Positions 22,757 through 35,411 of a stretch of DNA of 64,000 bases are shown one piece after another. The position numbers were made by a program, and so were the translations under genes. Source of the stretch: Poa pratensis (lineage: Eukaryota; Streptophyta; Magnoliopsida; Poales; Poaceae); the NCBI GenBank assembly GCA_947311845.1, contig CAMZMU010000111.1, forward strand, positions 9,304,626 to 9,368,625, given 5' to 3'. Position 1 is the stretch's first letter; every line of letters begins with the position of its first letter. Under the pieces are notes generated by a model, which ran no database searches, was not told the DNA's origin, and saw nothing but the letters and a program-made list of their open reading frames with translations.

Positions 22757-25124
22757 CTAGACATCTGGGCGCGGCAAACGCCGCGCGCGTGATTTTTAAT
22801 TCGAATATAAAAATGGTGGCATTGTAAACTTGTTTAAGTTCATTGGAACTTAAGAAGGTAGCGTTTTAAAAATGGATGGATTTTACAGGTTGCTCAATTT
22901 TAAAAATTATTGTAGTCGAAAGAAAGGTAATGTTTGGGAAACGTTTAGATTTAAAAAAATGGTTGAAGTGGAAACATTTTAAGATCTAAATTCTCTTCAC
23001 ATTCGTAAAATGTTGTGTTCATGTTGTTATATTCGCCATGTTTGTAAGAATGGTGGTGTAAAGAATTCAAATTTGTGAAAGGCCACATTCAAATTTGTTC
23101 AGATTTGAGTGAATCAAAATTCTGGAGCAGTCTACATTCATAATTTGTTAATTTTTTGGCATTATTAAATTTGAGAAGGTGTTCACATTTTGAATTTGGT
23201 TTGCATTTATTAAATGGTTAAATTTGGAAGCCATCGTAAATTCTGAAATATTGAAATTTCAGTTTTGATCGTATAGTACAAATAGTCAGCGTTTATTTTT
23301 GTGTTTATGTCGATATATATGTGACATTTGTAAATACCATGGTGTAAAAAATTATAATTTGAAAATGTCCATGTTGAAAAGTTGTTCACATTTGAATGTG
23401 TGGAATTCTAAAAAAGAAATTAGATCCGTGAGTTGCTTAAATTTGGCGAATTGGTGAAAGTAGGAAATTATTCATATGTTAAAATTCGGATTTGAAAGTG
23501 TCAACATTTTATAATTGTGTAGATTTGAAAATTGTTGGAATGCAAAGATAAATTATATTTGAAAGTTGTTTAGATTTTGAGAATTAGTCCAATTTGAAAG
23601 TTATATAAAATCGATTTGTTTTACATTCGTAAAAAGGTTAAGTTACGAAGGCAGCTGAGATTTTGAAATATTCAAATTTGGTTGTCGTGTTACAGCGGTA
23701 AGGTTGAAATATGGAAATGTTCATGTTTTAAAAGTGTGTAGATTTAGGAATTGTTCAAATGCAAGCAAAGATCGTGATTGAAGTTGTTTGGTTCTTTGAA
23801 ATTTGTTCAATTTGGAAAAAAAATCAGATTCAATTTCTTTTCACTTGTAAAATGATCATATATAGAATACATTTGAAAGTTTGTATATCCAAATTTGAAA
23901 TTTGATCATATACAGGCAGTAGTCAGCATGCCGTGCTTGTGTGATAAAAATGTTTAGAAGTTGAGCGAATTTCAAAATTAGTGAATGTAAAGAAAAGTTT
24001 GCGTTTAAATTTTTGCCTGGATTTGGAAAATATGTCAATGTTGGAATTTATTCAGTTTTGATTTAGCATGAATTTAGCCCGACTTTTTTCAGGAGCATTG
24101 TATATTTGTTTTCTTTCTTGGCTAAATATGTACTAATTTTGAAATGTTCAATTTAAGGTCACAAATGTTAGCATTTCTACAAAAAATCCTAATTGGAGGA
24201 AGTGCATCATGTTAGCATTTCTAAAAATTGAATCTACATAGTTAGTTGAATTATTTTTTAGTCCAGATATTCACCAATTTGAAATACCTAAACATGTTTT
24301 TTTCGCTGTAAGTAATTAGTTTTTTGCCTGAATATTTTGATGTATTTTTTATATTTCTCCAAGTAGATATTAATAGGAATTTTTATTGGTGAATTAGGGG
24401 GAAAAAGGCCAGGCCCACTGCTGACGTCGACGTGACGTCATCAATGGCCACGACCGCAACCACGGCGTCCCTGGCGGCGCGGCGCCGGTGCAAGCGGAGA
24501 CGCTTGTGCGGGCTCGTCCCGACGCGCGCGGGCGCGAGCCACCAAAAGGTGGCGGCGCTGCCGTGTTTTGGCCGCCGGAGCGGCCGCATCGGCGGGCGAA
24601 CGGGCGCACGACGGCGGCGATTGCGCGGCCTGCACGGCGTCCCGGAAGCCGATTTGCGGCGAGGACGGCGAGGACGTGGCGGTGGAGGCTGCTGTGGGCG
24701 TCGATCCGGCGGGGGAGGCGCGGAAGGGCGGCGGCGGCCGGCAGCGGCGACGGCGACCGCCGGGGTCGCGCGAGGAGAGAGAAGGAGAAGGGGAGAATGC
24801 GGTGGCGGTTTTGCATGGAGGTCCCTGGGTATTGGATGATTTGCGTTTAGGTCCCTTCCTTCAGGAAAACGGGAGTTCGCGATGTAATTAGTGGGTGACC
24901 GTGGGTTTTTTTGCAAAACCGGCGGCAACCGGCGGGCTACCGGGTGACGTGGCGAACGCTGATTGGTAGAAAATCGCCGGTACTGTTCCTAGCTACAGTA
25001 CCGCGCGTGGGCGACGACGTGGACGATTCCCTGGCCGTCGGATGCGCTCGATCGGACGGACGCGAATATAGGGCGACGTGGACGCTGCGGACAGGGGTGA
25101 ATCCTGTCAACCTTTATATATGGA
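22757..25124 (-). mobile_element. Non-autonomous Helitron C (about 2.37 kb)
   Basis: On the minus strand the 3' end reads hairpin GCGCGGC-GTTT-GCCGCGC (22786-22769), 8-base spacer, CTAG, then host T. The proposed 5' end is A^TCCATATATAAAGG at 25124; this end is less certain. The architecture is a GC-rich leader of about 700 bases (24400-25124) with a long ORF-like run, an AT-rich body of about 1.6 kb full of TTTGAAATTTG-like text (22790-24390), and the hairpin. The leader shares phrases with Helitrons A and B (TACTGTAGCTA, and coding-like GCCGTCCTCGCCGC). No helicase is encoded. Confidence 0.65.
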
Positions 25125-25236
25125 TCTACTATCTATCTATGCTGTCTTCCTCTACCTCTAGTCATCTCTGCATCAGGATGAAAAGCATTAGCCGTCGCAG
25201 CTCGTCCAATCAAAAACCTTTTCAGTTTTCACGTAA

Positions 25237-26833
25237 GGATGACTCCAACAGACCGACGCAAACGGATAAAACGCCACCGTTGGTGGCAGTGCGCCCAACG
25301 GCCTGACGCATTGAGTCCGCCCGGCAAATTTTTTTTTTAGCTAAACATGCCATATATGGGCCTTTTTCATTCATATATAGGGGGTGGGCCAAAAACGGCC
25401 TTTTTACATAATATTTTTAAAACAAAAATATATAAAAACTAGAATATTTGCCCTTCGCGGGCTTCTACTCCTCTTCGTCATCCCCATCGAGGATGACATA
25501 GTCCGGCTGCTTCCAGAGGTGCGCCGGTGGTCCGCCTCGCGGTGGGACGACGGCCGGCGGCGTGGGCGGCTGCTCCTGCACCTAGTCCTGCGCCTGCTCT
25601 GGGACCTCCCAGTCGCCGCCATTGAAGACCCAGCGCTGCCCTAGCAGGCCTTCTGGTAGCGGAGGCGCCGGTGGCAGGTCCACGTCCATGGCCTGCCACC
25701 ATGGTTGTGGTTCCTCCAGGACCGCCGCCTGCTGCGCCTGCAGGGCCGCCTCCTGCTTCCGGGCGACGTCGGCGAGGACAATGGCCCAGCGCTTGGCCTC
25801 GTCCTCGGCCATCTGCTTGCGCGGGCCTCCTTCGCGGCCTCGAGCTCGGCGTCCTCGGGATCCACCTCCATCTTCACTTCCTGCGGCGGCGGCGGCGGCG
25901 CAGACCCAATCCGCAGCGCGTGCGGCACTGGTGGTGCGTCCCGCCGCCGTGTGTGCGGTGGCGGTGACCAACGCCCAGATGGCGGCGTCGGAGCCCGCGT
26001 ATAGAGGGTCTGCCGCCGCAGGTCGTGCTCGTCGCGGAACCACTCCGCCCAGTTGCTGGACCTCGCCGCGTAGGCGGGATCGTTGAGGAGCTCGGCCGGG
26101 AGGCGGCGGCGGCGCTCAACGTCCAGATCCCGTGCCCGCTTGTTGGTCGGAATCGGAGGCACCGGGATCCGCTGCGGGTTCAGGTGCCAATGCTCGGGGA
26201 GCTTGACATCTGGCCACGGCAGCGGGGTTGCGTGGTCCCAGTACCACTGGCAATCCTCCTTGCGCACGTAGACGCGGTTGCGCATCTCGGCGCCCGGCGG
26301 CGCGAGCTCGAAGACGGCGGGGACCGGCTCCGGCTCCGGAGAAGATGGTGGCGTTAGGGAGGGAGCGCGGAAGCGCCGGCGGCGGCGGCCGGAGGAGGAC
26401 CCCGCCTTGCCGTCGTTCTTGGCCTTGCCGAGCCCCGGCCATCGGAGCGGCATCGCGGCGAGCGAGGTGGCTAGGGTTTGCGGTGAGGCTAGGGTTTGGT
26501 CGCCGGAGAGGGTGAGTGGGCAGTGGAGTGGGTGGGGGCAGGCCGTCCCTATCTCCTGGCATTAAAAAGGACTGGGCCAGGGGAGGCTGACCGCGCCTTG
26601 TCGCTGACAGGTGGTCTCAGGGAGGACACGAGGCGTGGCCGCGCGGACGCGTTTTCAGTCCGCCGCGCGTCCGCGCCGACGCATCGGTGGCCCAAATTTG
26701 GGCCAGGAATGCGTCGCGGCGGACCGAAAAAACGGACCGCGGTCCGTTTGCGTCGCCCCGTTGGGCTGTGTTTTTGGCTCCAGCGGACAGGGACGGAGCC
26801 GCGCGGATTCGATGCGTCGCCCCATTGGAGTTC
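25237..26833 (-). mobile_element. Harbinger-like element 2 (1597 bp) with internal ORF
   Basis: Ends GGATGACTCCAAC and (minus) GAACTCCAATGG form a degenerate inverted repeat, flanked by the duplication TAA on both sides (25234-25236 and 26834-26836). Both ends continue with GACGCA-rich subterminal text. It carries a minus-strand ORF related to that of Harbinger 1. No transposase is present. Confidence 0.65.
25582..26453 (-). pseudogene. Element-borne ORF of unknown function (Harbinger 2), frameshifted
   Basis: Starts at 26453 (MPLRWPGLGKAKNDGK). A Pro/Ser-rich stretch is followed by WYWDHATPLPWPD, then LPEHWHLNPQRIPVPPIP, then the basic RARDLDVERRRRLP, the PELLNDPAY-like block AELLNDPAYAARSSNWAEWF and HDLRRQTLY. 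After a frameshift near 25810 the reading continues as KQMAEDEAKRWAIV, a helical EAALQAQQAAV stretch, and ends with WVFNGGDWEVP. The order of the LPxxW-NP-VPVPP and DPxY..W blocks equals that in Harbinger 1. Function unknown. Confidence 0.55.
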
Positions 26834-26836
26834 TAA

Positions 26837-27298
26837 GTATATCCTCTACTTTCCGGGCCTTGATGCGGTTTTACTCAATCCTGTCCCGCTTAAAAAAAAC
26901 GGCCGCGAATGAGCACTGAGCAGCCAGCCACATGAACTGGGCGTTAAGCTGGCGACCAGTCGTGAGGCGAGGTGAGGTTGACGGGAGAGGAGGCAAGTGG
27001 GCTGCCGCCCGCGCAGCGCAGCCACAAACGCGAGGGGCCGGTGGCCCACCAAGCGGGCGGGACCCTCCACACGCACAACGCACGGCCAAAAAAACCCCGC
27101 GCGCCTCCCGAGGCGCCACCACCCACACACTCCCACCCACCCGGCGCCACACACAGCACGGCAGTCGCGGCCGCGCTACAGACAGAAGCCCGGCCTCCCC
27201 TCCCCAGCGAGCCGACCACCCTCCCACCGGCACCACCACGACGAGGAAGCCAAGCAAGGTTAAGCGCCCGCCGCAGCACGACGCGCTCCGTGTTCCAT
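26837..27298 (+). promoter_or_regulatory. 5' region of the REVEILLE8-like gene
   Basis: GC-rich, with several short ORFs on both strands typical of grass 5' regions. It probably holds the promoter and 5' UTR. I found no convincing TATA box and no evening element (AAAATATCT). Harbinger 2 ends only 466 bases upstream of the ATG, so the native promoter may be short. Confidence 0.35.
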
Positions 27299-30200
27299 AT
27301 GGTGTCCGCGAACCCGCCGACGCAGCTGCCGCCGCAATTGGCCTAGGCGGTCGGCGGCCTGTCGGGCGACGACGCCAGCAAGAAGGTGCGGAAGCCGTAC
27401 ACCATCACCAAGTCGCGGGAGAGCTGGACGGAGCAGGAGCACGACAAGTTCCTCGAGGCGCTCCAGCTGTAAGCATAAGCACAACTGGTTGCAACTTGCA
27501 ACAGAGTTCTCTTCCCCTTCTATGCTTTTTTTTCGACGCAATTGGGATCGCTCTTGCCTCAGAACTTCTACAAAGCTCCGTTGTTTCTGTGGTATTCGAT
27601 CCCACGATTGAATGCCGTTTGATGCGTTACTTAGATCGAGGTGAATTTGTGTGTCCTGGTTGTGCTTGCTGTTATGAAAAGTAGTGGTGTACATAGTTTG
27701 CCTTATTTGTTTGTTCAGTTGTTCAGAGTTTGGTAATAGGTCCCGTTTGCAATTCTGCTGCGGTTTTTTTTAGATCAACCGTGCTGCGTTTTGGTAGGCA
27801 TTTCTTCCTTCAGCTTTTGGATAGAACAGTTTACAGCATAATTTTCTTCGAGACATAAAATATACTAGAATTAGCAAACGTTCACGCCACTATGATTTTA
27901 TATGTACATACTATGTTCTTTTCAGGATGTATAGGTGCAATATCTTGCTTGTATGTCATGTCTGTGACTGTGAATAATGTGATTTTGTTCCCGATATTCC
28001 GACAGTTATTGTGGTTGAAATTCACGCATATGTGGCGACGATTTGATAGTCGATTATAAGATTTGCCTCTTAATGTGACATTAATGTGTAAAACTTGGGT
28101 CCTTTTCAGCTTTGATCGTGACTGGAAAAAGATAGAAGCTTTTGTTGGTTCGAAGACCGTCATCCAGGTATTTGAATTAGTTGCAACCAGTTAGAGAAGG
28201 CTAAAGTATCAAAAAAAAAAGTTAGAGAAGGCTGGTTAATTGAATCCTCTTAGCTTATGGTGTAATGAATCAAGTGAAATTATGCATCATAATTCCTTAA
28301 GAATGGAACACCTTAATGGAAATGTCTGCTGCTTTGCAAACAACGGATGGCTCGTCGTTTCCTGAGACTCCATTGCAAACATTGCAGATTGATTTTCATG
28401 CAATATCTCTCTGGTTAAAACCGTTCCATTTTGCACCCCCACTTGTTTTTGCAGATAAGGAGCCATGCACAGAAGTATTTTTTGAAGGTTCAGAAAAATG
28501 GAACCAGCGAACATGTCCCACCTCCGCGACCAAAGCGTAAAGCTGCTCATCCGTACCCTCAGAAGGCCTCCAAAAATGGTGAGTCCTTGAAGTTAGCTTT
28601 AGAAGTAATATTTCTACATTATCACTAGTCCTATATGCCAAAACAGCACCTCCTTTATCAGTGCCTCTTTATACCAAACATTTTCTGAACTATCTTCTCT
28701 TGTCTTGCAGAACCTGGATATGCCCTGAAGACAGATCCATCTTCCATGCTTAGGAACTCAAGAATGAATGTGGCGGTTTCTTCATGAACCCACAATTCCA
28801 TCCCACCAATTATCGCCTCATCTCTGGTGAAAGGTTTGTACTCCAAGGTTCCTCTTCTCTATAAATATTCAAATGTGATCTTCGTCAGTTAATCCTTACC
28901 ATCTTTCACTCAGAAGATTTAGATCCTGGATCTATGGATGCAAACATTTTTTGCTCAAGCAGTAGTGAAGGCCCTCCAAGGGCATGGCAACCTGGTGAAA
29001 CCAATAATCAGATAAATCAAGTGCCATCACTTCGCAGTCAGTACCTCTCGATACTTCTTATATTTATGCACTCCTTTTATTTCCAAGACTAAAAAAATGT
29101 TTCTATGCTTCCTACGAATATTTAATTTTACATAGAACACCAGGTTCCTTCTTTAGAATGAAAATAGAATCAAGAAATGCCTACAGCTCATTCTTCCCAT
29201 AGATTTACTAGTACTGATATTATCCTTCACAACTACTTCCTTTCTTATTCGACCTCTCATTTTCTACTCCTTTACTCTTCTCTTTGAAATTTTGATACAG
29301 TTATGCCAGATTTCGCTCAAGTATACAGCTTCTTGGGCAGCATTTTCGACCCAAGCACAGAGGGTCATTTGCAGAAACTTAAGGAGATGAATCCAATTGA
29401 TGTTGAAACGGTATGTGAATCGCTAACATGTTTGGTGTTATATTTATTTTTTATTCATATAGAAGTGAATCATAAGCATGGTTTTTAAGGCGTCGCCTAG
29501 GCGTCAAGGCGCTCCCCTCCGCTTTGCAAAAATGGCCGCTTTAGGCGCCTAGGCGTCCAAAGCGCCCGCCTAGGCGTCGCCTAGGCGCCAAAGCGCCCCC
29601 TCCTGTCAAGGCGCCAAGGTGTCGCCTTAAAAACCATGATCATAAGCATAGCTTAGATATGTATAGTTGTAGGTGTTGCACAATTTCTCCTAAAAATAAT
29701 TGCTTCTGTCCAATTGAGGGTTAAGATAGTACAAGAATAAATAATGTTCTGCTTTGAAAATTACTATGTAACTATGGGCTTATGCAGCACGCTCTCCTGA
29801 GTAAAACATAGAAACAAACTGTATATCCACTTCTAATACTGACATATGTGCCTTTTTTTCTCTAGGCACTGTTGTTGATGAAAAATCTCTCCATCAACTT
29901 GACTAGTCCCGATTTTGAAGATCAAGTAAGTGGCTACCCAACATTTCTATAGACTATAGATCATACTTGCACTAAATGGTTCACTGCTTTTACCTAAAAA
30001 TAAATGGTTCACTGCTTTTTCATGTTGCCAGCAATTATAAGTCAAGCTGTTGTAGTTTTTGTTGAGAACTTTTTGTTGCATACTGCGATGCCTGTTTCTC
30101 TTATCAATAGACATTTTTCAGTACATCGAGGTATTCCTAGAAACAGAGCTATTTCATGCATTATATGTCTGTAGTGTTGTATGTTAACAGTTATTATGTT

Positions 30201-30905
30201 CTATGGTGGTGTCAAGGTAACCAGTTCATGAAATCCCATAAATGCATGTTTGATTAGCAGACAGTCCGTTTCAGATGTTTAACTCCATATTCGGTCAGTA
30301 GCTGAAGTTATTTCTTTCAAAGTATAAAGAAGCATCGTAGGATTTCAACAGCATGCTCGTGTCTTCTTTAGCTTGTCTCTTCACACACTGTGCTTTTAGC
30401 AGGGTTTGCCCAATTGCCCATGGTTTCTGGTACTGTAAGTACAACTTGCTGCCACTGTGCAGAATGACTGGAATATTTGGGCAGCTATCGTGTGTGTAAA
30501 GTCATCATGTTTTTGCAAACTTTCGAAATTATCAGAAATTTGGTATGTACTGATACCCATTTCTTCTCCAAAATAGGAAAAGATCAATACCAAATTTGGT
30601 TTGTCTTATAAATAGTTTAGCTTTCAAGGGAGACCGTGTCTTTTTTAGCATGCTGGGCTCACTGAGTAATGTAGCACTGGGAAGTAAGAAGTGATTTGCA
30701 CCTGTACTCAACTCCGGCATTCAGTATAGTTCCGATAACCTATTCAGAATGTAACTGTATTAATCTGAAAAAGGAACTAACATGTATTATATGCACCTTA
30801 ATACAGAGGAAGTTGCTGTCTTCGTACAATTCCACCTCGGACGGGCTTGAGCTAGGGAGCTCCAGAAGCTCACTTCTAGCTGAAAGTGCATTGAGCCTTT
30901 TTTGA
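27299..30905 (+). pseudogene. RVE8-like: REVEILLE8 / LHY-CCA1-like MYB transcription factor with two nonsense codons
   Basis: Eight exons, all with GT-AG borders and consistent phase: 27299-27468, 28110-28167, 28455-28578, 28711-28833, 28914-29036, 29301-29410, 29866-29925, 30807-30905 (289 codons). The single SHAQKYF-type MYB repeat is complete ([14 protein letters not shown], then DWKKIEAFVGSKT, then [16 protein letters not shown]). The proline-rich [19 protein letters not shown] follows, and the C-terminal LCL/RVE8 clade block ([34 protein letters not shown]) is present. Members bind evening elements and control clock and afternoon genes. Two in-frame stops break it: TAG at codon 16 (27344-27346) and TGA at codon 143 (28785-28787), where relatives have Trp (SSWTHNS). 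Both fit single transitions (CAG to TAG, TGG to TGA). The first comes before the DNA-binding domain, so no full protein is expected. Confidence 0.88.
29477..29638. mobile_element. 162-bp hAT-like foldback MITE in intron 6 of the RVE8-like gene
   Basis: Ends CATGGTTTTTAAGGCG and its inverse are flanked by the 8-bp direct repeat ATCATAAG (29469-29476 and 29639-29646). The inside is made of GCGCCTAGGCG-type palindromes, so the whole element folds back. An 8-bp duplication fits hAT; a 9-bp reading (ATCATAAGC, MULE) is possible if the end is moved by one base. Intronic, so coding is not affected. Confidence 0.82.
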
Positions 30906-32694
30906 TAGTTCCTGTAAGTCTTGCATATTTTTGTTTCATTTTTTTGTATCCTTTGCACAGTTCACTGAGAACTATATCTCATTATATTTCAGGATTCAAG
31001 GCGATTGGTGCTCCCTATAATTTCAGCTCGATCTCTGAATAGGGGGTTTTCTGGAGCACCCATAAAGGTGCTTGCACCATTGTATTTCTAGCTAGCCACA
31101 AACCGTAGAATGTATAAGGGTGTAACCATGTACAGTAGGCTTCCATAAGGTGAGATCTGTCTATAGCCTCCTGATGTGTATATAGTTTTGCCCCGAAGCG
31201 TTATCTTTCCTCCCCAATACCACGGCCATCTAGGTGCGCAGATGTTGCTTCAGTTAAAGGTTAAAAGTGTTGTTCTTAGTAATAGAAAATGGAAAGGAAT
31301 TTTTGAGTAATGCTGGTTACTCCCTTTTCCCTCCATTTGAGTTAGATCGGGGATATCATTTTCATTTCTGTTTCGTTATTGTCACTCACATCCCATGTGA
31401 TCATGACATAACCATAATACTACATCTGCCTTCTGTTGTGCATTGCTTTCAGTTGAGGTTTATCATAAGCAATTCAGTTGAGGCTATCATAAACTTGACT
31501 TAGTTTCCCCATGTAGTTTGTGTTTCTGTTACGCATTGCGTACGTGAAAAGGCTTCCTGCTGGTCGACCGTGCGTTCGGCTATTAAGCTCGAAGCGCGTC
31601 GCGTGCAGGCCACACATGCCTTATCTCCCCTAATCCTCCCCACCCCATGGTCAAGCTACATCTTCTCCTGATTCACCGCCATGGATCGTCCTATTCTTGT
31701 ATTCGAGAACATCTCTTTCGGATAGGCCTCGGCTATGGACCTTCTAAATGGAGAAGCCTTTTAAATGAACCCGCGAAGGAGGCGGCTAGGGTAGGGTGGT
31801 GTGGCAAGGCGTCGTCGGCCACAGGCAACTGTTAGGCTTGTGCAAGGTGGCGGTTCTCCTACGGCGGTGTTGACTTCTCCTTCCCCCTCCTCCGCGGCGG
31901 TGCTCGGTGGATTGTTCGCTGGAGCTACGCTAGGGTTGCGGCGGCGGGAGCCTGGGTGTGGCGTAGGGTTACGGAAATCTTACCGGAAAGGACTCTCCCC
32001 CGATTAAATATTGACCCTGCCACCGCTTATCTGGAGAGCCGGATAATTTTTTTTGGGCTAGCCCATTTTTCGATATCTGCTCTGGTCAGAAAAATAGTCT
32101 AGCCACTATATCGGGTGGAATTTTTTGGGCAGATGGGCTTATTGATATCTGCTAGACAAGTATCTGCGGACCCCAAATTGGTCCCCAAAGTGTCTGTGGA
32201 CAAGTCCGTACGTGTCCTCTGTGGACACTGTTCGGCCCCGAATATGGTGTGCTATTTTAAATCTTGAAACCCAAATGCATGCAAGACATGCATGTCCATC
32301 ATACAACTAGTTTGAAGTCTAAATAAATAGTTCACATCAACTTATTACAACAATTAATTGCAACTAAACGAATAAAAGTAGATCGAATTCACACATAAAA
32401 GTCAAATTATTCGGACTGACATAATACATGCCGCGGCCATCAAGGGTTAGATAATAAGTTGTTCTAGCGAGGGCATCCACCGGTGTCCGGTGGTGACCGC
32501 CGCTACAGTACTTGAACGTTAAACCTCGTCAGGTCACCGCGAACCGCATCTCCAACGCTAAGATTCTCGTCTCGCCTAGGCAAATAATTCCGGCGCACAA
32601 AAAAGAAAGCCGGCCATTCCTCGCGTTCGCAGCCAAGAAAACCCCGAAGCTCGACTCGGCAACTGCGCTATCTCGCCCATCGGAGCGCGACGCC
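30906..32694. other. 3' region of RVE8-like gene and intergenic DNA
   Basis: 30906 to about 31150 reads like 3' UTR, with a likely UTR intron (GTAAGT after 30910, TTTCAG before 30993). 31560-32010 is a GC-richer patch with short ORFs and no domain. 32050-32510 looks like the end of an old DNA element. From 32510 it is probably the 5' UTR of the IspF gene. Confidence 0.35.
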
Positions 32695-34462
<1,768 letters not shown>

Positions 34463-35411
34463 AATATTGCGACTATACTACATAATACAGGAATTGAATT
34501 GTATTGTAGTGTACAAGAGGTTACTAAACTCGCCCTTATGTAAGTGGTCTAGTCAATATGGAAGCCTCAGGGGAAGAATAATAAAGCTAGGTACAGCGGA
34601 AATATTGTATATGCAGCTTGTGTCTCTTTTTGTTGTTCCAAAAACCAATCTCGGTCTTACAGGATGCTAGACGGCAATCATTTTTTTTGGATATTCCTGT
34701 TATATTTTCCCACTTAAAGAACCAAATTGACAGGTTATATGTAGATTAGTTGATATACCAGTATGATCGTGTTATATGTGATCATTTATGAAGTTAAGCT
34801 GCTTAACAGGTCCGTGGCTCTGCTCATTTGTTAACTCCAGCAGGATTTAAGATTTCCAATTGTTGACTTCATTGAAGGGACACTATGCAAAACACATGGT
34901 TTGCATACTTTTGCAACAAATTTATGACATGGAGTATATGTACATAGTTACACATAAGAATGCTACTTCAGCAGCAACAACAAAATGCTGAATGTACAAC
35001 TAATATAGCACGGACATACAGTACAAATTTTTGAATAAATTCATATCACTGAACCCTTGCTGCTTTCAGTAAGCATATTAGCATAAAAACTTCATAGCAG
35101 CAAGATTTGCCTCTCCATTTCTTCTGGCATATCAGAATGTTGTCCATGAGGACTTTTCCTTTTAAATTAAAGCAACGTTCACTTTATCTTATATTACAAC
35201 AAAGGTGATCTAGATGCCTACAGCAGGATGACAAAAGATAGGTTGACTTAGCATACCAATTGCAGCGTCCTTTAAATCCCTTACGCATTCAGTTTATATG
35301 TACTTTTTTTATATTCACTAATAGTTCTATGCTACACCCAGCACCCCAATTAATAGATATAAAAGGTCATCTTCATAACTCTAGCATAACAAATCAAGCA
35401 TTTGCCATTAA
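34463..35411. other. 3' regions between convergent IspF and PPR genes
   Basis: The two genes converge here. Probable 3' UTRs at both ends; the middle is AT-rich with no recognised repeat or gene. Confidence 0.4.

Noticed and set aside
24383..24928. Minus-strand ORF of 181 codons
   Set aside because: Part of the Helitron C leader; described there and not as a host gene.
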